A stretch of 11,479 bases of DNA from contig JAHDGT010000104.1 in NCBI GenBank assembly GCA_020631675.1, forward strand, positions 1-11,479. The letters are read 5' to 3'. The DNA is from Bacteroidota bacterium. Its GTDB lineage: Bacteria > Bacteroidota > Bacteroidia > Chitinophagales > UBA2359. Positions within the stretch are counted from its first letter, which is position 1. Each line of letters opens with the position of its first letter. Positions 1 through 6,267 of this stretch are shown here, piece after piece. The position numbers were made by a program, and so were the translations under genes. The notes beneath the pieces were generated by a model, which made no database searches, was not told the DNA's origin, and saw only the letters and a list, made by a program, of their open reading frames with translations.

Positions 1-197
1 GCCAAACAGCAGCAGGCAGGGGCTGAATTTTAACGGATAGCCCGGTGACCGCAGTGAGAAGGCTGACGCCTTTAGACATAAGACACAAGACGTAAGACAT
101 AAGATGTCCTGCTAATTGTCAATTTGATTTGGAGGTACTATTTAAAGCCTTTTCATTGCGGGCATGCGCCATACAATAAACTAAAATACAATATAAT
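1..197. other. Left-edge stretch without a convincing gene
   Basis: All three plus-strand frames entering from the left edge stop within 40 nt (stops at 22-24, 31-33 and 38-40). At most this is the last dozen codons of a plus-strand gene, for example one ending in Ala-Glu-Phe-stop at 31-33, and that cannot be confirmed. A short minus-strand frame opens at 100 or 79 and runs off the left edge, but it starts inside the heptamer repeat and resembles no family I recognise. The stretch from about 30 to 70 is more GC-rich than the AT-rich DNA at 110-200, so it could be part of a dispersed intergenic element. Confidence 0.35.
74..108. repeat. Short tandem repeat, five 7-bp units
   Basis: Five consecutive heptamers are visible: AGACATA, AGACACA, AGACGTA, AGACATA and a degenerate AGATGTC, giving a consensus of AGACRYA. 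The array lies in non-coding DNA beyond the greA terminator. No function can be read from the sequence. It may be a simple slippage product or part of an interspersed intergenic repeat. Confidence 0.6.
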
Positions 198-239
198 AAA
201 AAAGGGGCGTTGAAAAGTGAATTTCAACGCCCCTTTTTT
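198..239 (-). terminator. Rho-independent terminator of greA, possibly bidirectional
   Basis: The core arms GGGGCGTTGAAA (204-215) and TTTCAACGCCCC (222-233) pair perfectly around a 6-nt loop. The flanking A-run (198-203) and T-run (234-239) extend the pairing to 18 bp. On the minus strand the hairpin begins about 15 nt after the greA stop and is followed by a T-run, so it should end greA transcription. The plus strand also has a T-run after the hairpin, so it could equally stop transcription arriving from the left. Confidence 0.9.
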
Positions 240-253
240 ACAATGGTAATCTA

Positions 254-733
254 TTAAGACCCACCGTTAGAGATTTCGAGTATCTCAAAGGTGAAGGTTC
301 CTCTTGGTACGACCACATCAACCACATCGCCGACTTTTTTACCCAGCAGCCCTTTAGCGATAGGGGTTTCGCTGGATATTTTACCTTGCTTCACATCGGC
401 TTCATTATCCGAGACGATCATATAGCTGAATTCGCGTTTCATTTTCACATTCAGCACTTTGACTCTGGATAAGATCATCACTTTAGAGGTATCGACTTTA
501 CTTTCGTCTAGCAAGCGTGCATTACCTAGATCGCCTTCTAAACGAGCGATTTTCATTTCTAGTAGTCCTTGTGCTTCTTTGGCGGCATCATATTCCGCAT
601 TTTCAGAAAGGTCTCCTTTTTCGCGAGCTTCACTAATTCTACGGGCCATATCAGCACGGCCTTTAGTTTTTAGCTCGTTCAGTTCTTCTTTGAGGTTTTC
701 TAGACCTTCTTTCGTAAAATATTTTATTGCCAT
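254..733 (-). CDS. greA: Transcription elongation factor GreA
   Basis: GreA binds RNA polymerase in the secondary channel and stimulates cleavage of the 3' end of backtracked RNA, rescuing stalled complexes and aiding promoter escape. The 159-residue product has the usual GreA length (158 in E. coli). Residues 1 to about 75 form the antiparallel coiled coil, with the tip motif GDLSENAEY at 40-48. The two metal-binding acidic residues fall at Asp41 and Glu44, as in E. coli. Residues about 80-159 are the FKBP-like domain, including SSETPIAKGLLGKKVGD (about 120-136). The ATG at 733 gives the standard start MAIKYFT. The gene lies downstream of the three-gene surface operon in the same direction, but has its own promoter-like sequence and a separate terminator. 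Its leader of about 118 nt contains a terminator-like hairpin, so attenuation is possible. No key residue is missing. Confidence 0.97.
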   Translation of the reverse strand: MAIKYFTKEGLENLKEELNELKTKGRADMARRISEAREKGDLSENAEYDAAKEAQGLLEMKIARLEGDLGNARLLDESKVDTSKVMILSRVKVLNVKMKREFSYMIVSDNEADVKQGKISSETPIAKGLLGKKVGDVVDVVVPRGTFTFEILEISNGGS

Positions 734-813
734 TTCAAATGCGTTGAAATCGATAAAAAGGGGAAACCATTGATACTAGTAAATTGTTCTCTGGATCTTT
801 GAGGTCTACCCAT

Positions 814-853
814 AAAAAAGGAACGTTCCTCACGATGGTGAGAAACGTTCCTT
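814..853 (-). terminator. Operon terminator, also a possible greA leader attenuator
   Basis: Bases 818-833 pair with 838-853 through 16 positions with one mismatch (828/843) around a 4-nt loop. On the minus strand the hairpin runs directly into a run of six Ts (814-819 read as complement), the layout of an intrinsic terminator. The plus strand has no T-run after it, so it works in one direction only. It lies about 60 nt beyond the stop of the PorV-like gene and should end the three-gene operon. The greA promoter candidate at 855-886 is upstream of it, so greA transcripts would also have to pass it. Confidence 0.85.
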
Positions 854-854
854 G

Positions 855-886
855 CAAAGTTAATGGATTTGCTATATACGCACAAA
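855..886 (-). promoter_or_regulatory. Bacteroidota-type promoter for greA
   Basis: Read on the minus strand, TTTG (886-883), 20 nt, then TAACTTTG (862-855) matches the known Bacteroidota consensus of a -33 TTTG and a -7 TAnnTTTG at the usual spacing. The match at all specified bases is the best seen in any gap of this window. Transcription would be expected to begin near 848-852, at the foot of the hairpin at 814-853. The start of greA lies about 118 nt further on. Confidence 0.7.
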
Positions 887-890
887 TCCA
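864..890. promoter_or_regulatory. Operator-like dyad over the greA promoter
   Basis: TGGATTTG (864-871) and CAAATCCA (883-890) form a perfect 8-bp inverted repeat with an 11-nt spacer. The outer half-site covers the -33 TTTG and the inner one sits in the promoter spacer just upstream of the -7 element. Size and symmetry fit a site for a dimeric regulator that would compete with RNA polymerase. No regulator gene is in the window, and binding is inference. Confidence 0.4.
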
Positions 891-913
891 CTGCTATGAC
901 TTGATCATTGTTA

Positions 914-1984
914 TTACAGGTCAAGCAATAAGCCGATGGTGTGCGAACCGTTCCAGATGTGTGTGTGGCGGAAAGCATAAGAAATGCTGATACCAGGGCC
1001 ATCTTTCTTGAATGGAACACCGATACTCGCACCAGCCGTTAATCCTGAATAAGCGGTAGCGCGATCATTAAAGCCTAGGTCACCAGTAAGACCTTGCTCA
1101 TAGCGATAGCCAGCACGTAGTGAGAAATAACGATCAAAGCTGTACTCTACACCACCACCGATGTAATCGCGTTGGAAAGAGTTAGAAGTGAAGTTACCCA
1201 TCAAAGAAATGATGTGTTGTTCACCAGCGTGAATATCATACATCAAACCGATGTTCAACAATGATGGCAATTCGTACTTATCAGAACGTTGGTTCACCGT
1301 TGTGTTATAGCCTTGTGGAGAGATCAGCTGAACAGCCAAACCATCACCAGAATAACGCATAGGTGTCCCGATGTTACGTAAAGAGATTCCGAATTTGAAG
1401 TTATCGCGTGGACCCGTAACATACTGAATACCCATATCAATTGCTGCACCAGAAGCGGATACATCAGCGATGGACTCACTTACGAAACGGAATAAGAAAC
1501 CTACGTGGATACTGTTCGAGAAAGAACGCGCATAGCCCACACCGATATTCAATAGATTAGGGCGGAAAGTAGCACCTGTACCACCATCAGGTGTATCAGT
1601 AGTTGTCACTTCGATATCACCGAAGCCAACAGACATCATACTGATACCTAGAACGTTGGAATCGCCTAGTTTTTGAGCAAAACCCAAAGCATTGATGCCA
1701 ACGCCGCTACCTGCCAACCATTGTGTGTTAGCGAAGTTGACTTGTGTTTTGGGCGTAAATGCAAGCCCTGCAACATTTAAGCGCATGGCTTCGATACCTT
1801 TAACGCCTGCTGAATTAGCTCCATTCAGCCCAGAGCTCATTGCCCAAGGGTTGATCAGTAGGTGTCCGGCACCTGCCGAACCCGCACGATCAGGGTTACC
1901 TGCTTCTGCTTGCTGGTTGGAAAGAGCAAAACAGCAGCTAAGTAGGATTAAAAAAGTAAGTATTCTCTTCATTATAGAATTCAT
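914..1984 (-). CDS. PorV/PorQ-family outer-membrane beta-barrel protein
   Basis: The product of about 356 residues belongs to the PorV/PorQ family of FadL-like outer-membrane barrels. PorV is the T9SS shuttle that binds the C-terminal domain of secreted cargo and carries it to the attachment complex. An N-terminal signal peptide (MKRILTFLILL core) ends near QAEA-G. It is followed by the family's opening block, including GAGHLLINPWAMSSGLNGAN and NVAGLAF, which corresponds to the LxIxPxARxxGxGxA...NPAGLA pattern of PorV proteins. The rest alternates barrel-like strands, among them DIEV, LLNIGVGYARSFSNSIHVGF, FKFGISLRNIG, YFSLRAGYRYEQG and GISISYAFR, and ends in LLLDL. The frame stays open to an ATG at 2092, but that start would place the signal peptide far inside the protein and run through an intergenic hairpin, so the ATG at 1984 or 1972 is preferred. 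It is the last gene of the operon, 122 nt after the T9SS-like cargo gene. It is more likely a paralogue tied to that cargo than the core PorV, because no other T9SS gene is nearby (inference). Confidence 0.82.
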   Translation of the reverse strand: MNSIMKRILTFLILLSCCFALSNQQAEAGNPDRAGSAGAGHLLINPWAMSSGLNGANSAGVKGIEAMRLNVAGLAFTPKTQVNFANTQWLAGSGVGINALGFAQKLGDSNVLGISMMSVGFGDIEVTTTDTPDGGTGATFRPNLLNIGVGYARSFSNSIHVGFLFRFVSESIADVSASGAAIDMGIQYVTGPRDNFKFGISLRNIGTPMRYSGDGLAVQLISPQGYNTTVNQRSDKYELPSLLNIGLMYDIHAGEQHIISLMGNFTSNSFQRDYIGGGVEYSFDRYFSLRAGYRYEQGLTGDLGFNDRATAYSGLTAGASIGVPFKKDGPGISISYAFRHTHIWNGSHTIGLLLDL

Positions 1985-2027
1985 TTTAGGTTGAACCAAA
2001 TGACTGATCAAACAGCATTTAGTTCGG

Positions 2028-2099
2028 TGAAAGGTATTGGGTAAGGTATTGTCATCGGTCATGGCTAAAAACACGACCGATGACTTACCCAATCTTTCA
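2028..2099 (-). other. Long bulged hairpin between the cargo and PorV-like genes
   Basis: Three perfectly paired segments stack: 2028-2033 with 2094-2099 (6 bp), 2036-2045 with 2084-2093 (10 bp), and 2052-2060 with 2075-2083 (9 bp). That is 25 bp in all, with bulges of 2 and 6 nt on one arm only and a 14-nt loop. It begins 7 nt after the cargo stop. No T-run follows on the minus strand, so it does not look like an intrinsic terminator. It could protect the upstream mRNA from 3' exonucleases, be a processing site, or reduce read-through into the PorV-like gene. Confidence 0.75.
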
Positions 2100-2106
2100 G
2101 TTAGAT

Positions 2107-5100
2107 TTAGAATACATCCAAGTCAATTGGTCTTGAGATGCAGAACCATTTCAAGGTCGTTTCCTCGCCCAAGTCAGGTGCATTGATGTGAATCAAATAA
2201 ATACCACTTGAGATCGGAATACCTGCTCCGTTTTTCAAATCCCAGTCGATGGAATTGATACGTTTAGAGTTCAGCGTACCACCAGCAGAAGTGTCTTCAG
2301 CGCCGTTATCAATTTGCAGTGTACGAATCAAAGTACCATCTAACAAGAAGATATTGACATCGGCGCGGCTTGGTAAGTTACTGATACGAACGCGGTTATC
2401 TAATTGGCTCGTTTCATAAGAAGAGAATGCATAGTACGGGTTCGGAGTGATTTTGATCAGATCCATTGCTGATGCAGCAACTTCGGTATCTCCTTTAGTT
2501 GCTTGGAACTGATCCATATTGAACTGATAAACATTCGTGGTCGTTTCCTCATCTTGTTGCTCATATGGTGTAGAGACGCGAATCTTCACTTTAGCTGAAG
2601 AAGGTACTAAACCTGCGTCAACGCTCGCCATTTCGAAACCAGGAGTAAGGTAAGGAACCATTGTCCACATAGCGTCATCATAAACATCCAACTTATAGTT
2701 ACGGTATTGAGTAGTACTCAATGATACTTCCGCTTCTAATAAAGACTCTTGGTAAGATGCACCAGAATCATAGCGAGAATTCATAACATAAACGAAGTGC
2801 TCACCACCTGTTACCTGTGTTCCCGCACCTGGGGTAGTTAAGGTAGAAGTTGGGTTCCAAATCATGTCTTTACCGTTCTGATTACCGAAGAAAGTGTTCT
2901 CCGCGAAAACGATGTTCAAACGTTCTCCTGTTTCTACATTGATCGCATAGCCGGGGAAGTAAGACATACCAACATCGCTTCCACTCAATAGAACCGCACC
3001 ATTATTAGCGGTATATGAAGCAGAACCCGTAATATCATTCGCTTTGAAGAATTCATTAGCAGGAATGGTCTGTAAATCACCATCTTCATCCGTGTATTGA
3101 ATATTCGAAGCTGAAGTACCAGATACATAGTAAATCGCATCTTCTACTAAAGAACCAGGAGATGTTTCACTATAAGTATTGTCTTTGTTCCATGAAGCAT
3201 GGCGACGGATAGAGTTTTTCTCTGACTTACCCTCACTAACTGCTGGGTCTGGTGCTGAATCAACAACTACACAGCGTGTCCACTCATCAGGATTATTAGA
3301 GAATACCAAGTCAACACTTCGCATCATATCCAAGTTAAGTGTATGTGCGGAGCTACTTGAGAAACAGTCACCACAACCAGGGGCTAAGCCTGTAGAAGTT
3401 CTGTAGTTGGTCAAGCAATAAGGCGCGACTTTACTTTCTAAGATGCTTTCGTAATACTGCTCAGGGTCATAGAAGTTATTACTAACCGCTATATCGTTGT
3501 ATTCTGTATTATCATCTAATACGAAAGTACCAGAGCGGATCCAGTTATTTCTACTTTGACCATCTGCATCAGAAACCAATGTTAGCCACTCGCTTTGAAC
3601 ATTCGCGAATTCATCGCTTGCGTCTAATACGGATTCAGCGGCATTACTTGGTGCATTTTGTTGCTCAAGGCTTACTGTGAAACCTAGAGAACCATCTTGC
3701 CAACCACCGATCGCTTGCTCATTCGCACGCTCAATAGACTGGTCACTGGTGTAAACCGTACCATCAGAGCTTTCTAATGTCCAAGTAGAGTTAACATCTA
3801 AAATGTTGTCTGTACCCACATTAGGCACTCTAAGTGTATAATCACCACCTTTTACATTATATGGATCGTAAACTTTAACGCTAATTGGAGAGCTTCCACC
3901 AACATAAGTTGGGTTTTCAGCGAAGCCATTGATCAGGATTTCAGCTACTGACTCATCCGTTAACTCCAATTCGTTTCCACCACTACCAAAACCTTCTACT
4001 TGGATCACTTCAGGAGAATCACCGTACTCCGCATTCAATACGACACCTCCAGCTTGAGGAGACACCTTATGAGGAATACCTAAGTAAGCTTTGATGTTTT
4101 TACGTCCTTCAAGGTAAGGCTCGAAGTTCACTGTAGGGTCTGTAGGATCATTCGGGTCATACTGTGTATGTCCGTTATAAGAGTACGCGATCACAGAGAA
4201 ATAATACTTTCTGTTGTTCACCAATTGCTTAGATCCAGTAGCGAATAAATCATCTGTAATACGGAAAGTATGCTGAATACCCTGGTCGCTTCCGTCTACC
4301 ATTAACTCAGGAATGAAAGAACCCAATTGGCTATCTTCTGAGAAATTAATGAGACGACCTACGCCATCTTTAACATCTACAACTGCGATTTCACGCGCTT
4401 TATCCGTATCACCGAATTCAGCCGCAGATACTTGAGCGTTGGCCAATTGGTAAATTTTATAGCCTTGGAAACGGTAAGTCGTATCCTCGATCAAATCATT
4501 AGAAGCCAAGATAGGATCCGTTGCTTCGAAAGCTTCATTTTCATTATTAGAACCTGGTGGGTTCCACAAAGAAATGATCAATTCTTGATCTAATTCACGA
4601 ATAGACATATTCGGTGCTTCAGGACCGTCTTTCAACTGGAAGTTACTGTCGAATAGTGCTTGTGCTTTCTTATCCGCACGTAAGATAGGATCGAAAGAAG
4701 GACAAGGATATTCTAAAGACTCACCATCTACCCAAACCACACCAACGATCACTTCGTTAAATGCACCTGGCTCTAAACGGAAAGGACCAGAAGCTTGTAA
4801 GAAACGACGATCATCAGGTGTATTGTTTTCAGAACACTCTGACCATGCGCCAGGGCTGTTATCACTTGGATCATCCGGGAAGATGTATGCACAACCTGTT
4901 TCAGTACCTCCGTAGCCGTTACCACCACAAGTAAATGGCGTACCATCTTTCCACACACCTGCTAAGTAACCGTAGAAGTGAGAAGCGTTCTCAGGGTTAC
5001 CCGTTACGGTAAAGTTATTATCATAGTATACGAATGCGGACATGCCCAATTCTTCATAGATAGGCTCACCATCATCGTCAATACCAACCTGCTTATTAGG

Positions 5101-6126
5101 ACCTTGGAAGAAGTCAACACCCAACATCGGAGGGTCTTCACCATACACCCCATCAACAGCAGTACCATTATATACAATACCTAAACCTTCTTCGGGAACA
5201 CAACCCACGAAATCGTTGTCGTATTCTCCAAGATCGGGATCTACCCACTGACCGAAGTAAACACTATCTAAAGGCTGCGTAGAACGGTTATCCACTGCAT
5301 ACTTATAGAACGTCATATTGTTCACCTCATCATTCGTAGCAAAAGCAAATGCTAAGGCACCGATCTCCAAACCGATCGCTTCACCATTGGTTTCCGTGTG
5401 GATGTTACCCACATCATTAAATACCCAATAGATCATTTGATCCGCATAGATACCTTCAATGTCAGAGTTGATCACCGGGTAATCTCCTTTAGTAGGATCA
5501 TAGTCAGGATCAGCATCCGCATTCCAGAAAGGTGCTAAGTTCTTATCATCCGGTAAGTCAACATCAGCAAAGTCATTACCACGAGCTGGCCATTTTAAGA
5601 TACCTTCTGGTACTTGGCTAGCGGAAACCTCACCACCATTCTCATCTAAAAGAGAACGGAAAGCGTCGATATCCGTACCGAGTACTTCGAAGAAACGGTC
5701 ATACTCATTACATACTTCCTGAGAAATCGCACCCTGATCATCTAATGGACCAGGCCAGAAATCATTACCCGTTTGACGGTAAGTTTGAGCGGCCACTTTT
5801 AGCTGACCCGCATCATCAATACCACCGATCCAAAGCGAACCAGCGAATATCGAGTGCTTAGAAGTTTCATCAGAACCAATAGCGACTTTAGGTACCTCAT
5901 AACGAGCATTACCTAAATCCCACCATAAGTCACCACCTGTTAAAAGTGTGGTACGAACATTATTAATGTTCAGCTCTATTTGCGCTGTTGAGGCATTACA
6001 ATCACCTACAGCGGTTTTCCCACTTGAGGGAGGAGGCGTAGTACTGACACCCGTATTCTCGCGGGCCATCAATACACTACTAAAAAGTAGTGCCGCCATG
6101 ACAGTCAATATATGCTTCATTTTCAT
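2107..6126 (-). CDS. Large exported protein with FN3-like region and T9SS-like C-terminal domain
   Basis: The 1339-residue protein starts with a signal peptide (MKMKHILTVMAALLFSSVLM, cleavage likely after about residue 21; the Met at 6120 is an alternative start). No lipobox is seen. Residues about 440-468 carry FLQASGPFRLEPGAFNEV and VGVVWVDG, a block I associate with large secreted Bacteroidota proteins of unknown function. Residues about 504-655 look like a fibronectin type III-like fold, with FQGYKIYQLAN and the typical YYFSVIAYSYNG. Acidic clusters (202-216, 347-358, 657-665, 1012-1018) may bind calcium. Twelve cysteines include a CxxC at 918-921. Residues about 1222-1339 form the C-terminal domain: ITPNPYYAFSSYE, VRISNLPSRADVNIFLLDGTL, WDLKNGAGIPISSGIYLIHI. 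This resembles the T9SS sorting/FlgD-like Ig fold but ends in an extra RPIDLDVF tail. It lies between the receptor and the PorV-like gene, which fits T9SS export to the cell surface. No catalytic motif is recognised, and the molecular function is unknown. Confidence 0.88.
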   Translation of the reverse strand: MKMKHILTVMAALLFSSVLMARENTGVSTTPPPSSGKTAVGDCNASTAQIELNINNVRTTLLTGGDLWWDLGNARYEVPKVAIGSDETSKHSIFAGSLWIGGIDDAGQLKVAAQTYRQTGNDFWPGPLDDQGAISQEVCNEYDRFFEVLGTDIDAFRSLLDENGGEVSASQVPEGILKWPARGNDFADVDLPDDKNLAPFWNADADPDYDPTKGDYPVINSDIEGIYADQMIYWVFNDVGNIHTETNGEAIGLEIGALAFAFATNDEVNNMTFYKYAVDNRSTQPLDSVYFGQWVDPDLGEYDNDFVGCVPEEGLGIVYNGTAVDGVYGEDPPMLGVDFFQGPNKQVGIDDDGEPIYEELGMSAFVYYDNNFTVTGNPENASHFYGYLAGVWKDGTPFTCGGNGYGGTETGCAYIFPDDPSDNSPGAWSECSENNTPDDRRFLQASGPFRLEPGAFNEVIVGVVWVDGESLEYPCPSFDPILRADKKAQALFDSNFQLKDGPEAPNMSIRELDQELIISLWNPPGSNNENEAFEATDPILASNDLIEDTTYRFQGYKIYQLANAQVSAAEFGDTDKAREIAVVDVKDGVGRLINFSEDSQLGSFIPELMVDGSDQGIQHTFRITDDLFATGSKQLVNNRKYYFSVIAYSYNGHTQYDPNDPTDPTVNFEPYLEGRKNIKAYLGIPHKVSPQAGGVVLNAEYGDSPEVIQVEGFGSGGNELELTDESVAEILINGFAENPTYVGGSSPISVKVYDPYNVKGGDYTLRVPNVGTDNILDVNSTWTLESSDGTVYTSDQSIERANEQAIGGWQDGSLGFTVSLEQQNAPSNAAESVLDASDEFANVQSEWLTLVSDADGQSRNNWIRSGTFVLDDNTEYNDIAVSNNFYDPEQYYESILESKVAPYCLTNYRTSTGLAPGCGDCFSSSSAHTLNLDMMRSVDLVFSNNPDEWTRCVVVDSAPDPAVSEGKSEKNSIRRHASWNKDNTYSETSPGSLVEDAIYYVSGTSASNIQYTDEDGDLQTIPANEFFKANDITGSASYTANNGAVLLSGSDVGMSYFPGYAINVETGERLNIVFAENTFFGNQNGKDMIWNPTSTLTTPGAGTQVTGGEHFVYVMNSRYDSGASYQESLLEAEVSLSTTQYRNYKLDVYDDAMWTMVPYLTPGFEMASVDAGLVPSSAKVKIRVSTPYEQQDEETTTNVYQFNMDQFQATKGDTEVAASAMDLIKITPNPYYAFSSYETSQLDNRVRISNLPSRADVNIFLLDGTLIRTLQIDNGAEDTSAGGTLNSKRINSIDWDLKNGAGIPISSGIYLIHINAPDLGEETTLKWFCISRPIDLDVF

Positions 6127-6207
6127 GACTAATATTTTTTGATGGATAGTTATTGTCTACTTAAATAAATGATTAATAACTGCTTATGTTGCCAAAGGCA
6201 TGGGTTG

Positions 6208-6246
6208 GAACACCTGTTTGTCGGCAAACAGCAGTATTAAGTGTTC
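6208..6246 (-). other. Bulged hairpin between the receptor and cargo genes
   Basis: CTGTTTG (6214-6220) and CAAACAG (6225-6231) pair perfectly around a 4-nt loop. Directly outside, GAACAC (6208-6213) pairs with GTGTTC (6241-6246), leaving a 9-nt bulge (6232-6240) on one arm. There is no T-run on the minus strand, and neither gap strand shows a TAnnTTTG promoter. It sits in the 141-nt gap between the receptor stop and the cargo start. An RNA element for processing or for differential expression within the operon is the likely reading. Confidence 0.5.
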
Positions 6247-6267
6247 TGTAGACATTATATCACGAGA

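Noticed and set aside
1..100. Minus-strand short frame running off the left edge
   Set aside because: It would begin inside the heptamer repeat and is too short to judge. No family resemblance was recognised.
459..773. Plus-strand open frame opposite greA, and similar plus-strand frames at 784-990, 1692-1994, 3179-3406, 4978-5184, 7821-8072, 8239-8511, 9617-9826 and 10248-10622
   Set aside because: All but the one at 784-990 lie largely or wholly opposite strongly supported minus-strand genes. None of them resembles a protein family, has biased composition typical of real proteins, or has a plausible promoter.
724..1032. Minus-strand frame across the greA upstream gap
   Set aside because: It overlaps both the start of greA and the end of the PorV-like gene and runs through the hairpin and promoter. 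It looks like chance.
914..1984. Lipoprotein reading of the PorV-like signal peptide (LLSCC)
   Set aside because: The residues before the cysteines do not make a good lipobox, and a clearer AEA-G signal peptidase I site follows, as expected for a barrel protein.
1985..2092. N-terminal extension of the PorV-like gene to the ATG at 2092
   Set aside because: It would put about 36 residues ahead of a clear signal peptide and would be translated through the long intergenic hairpin. The ATG at 1984 or 1972 begins directly with the signal sequence.
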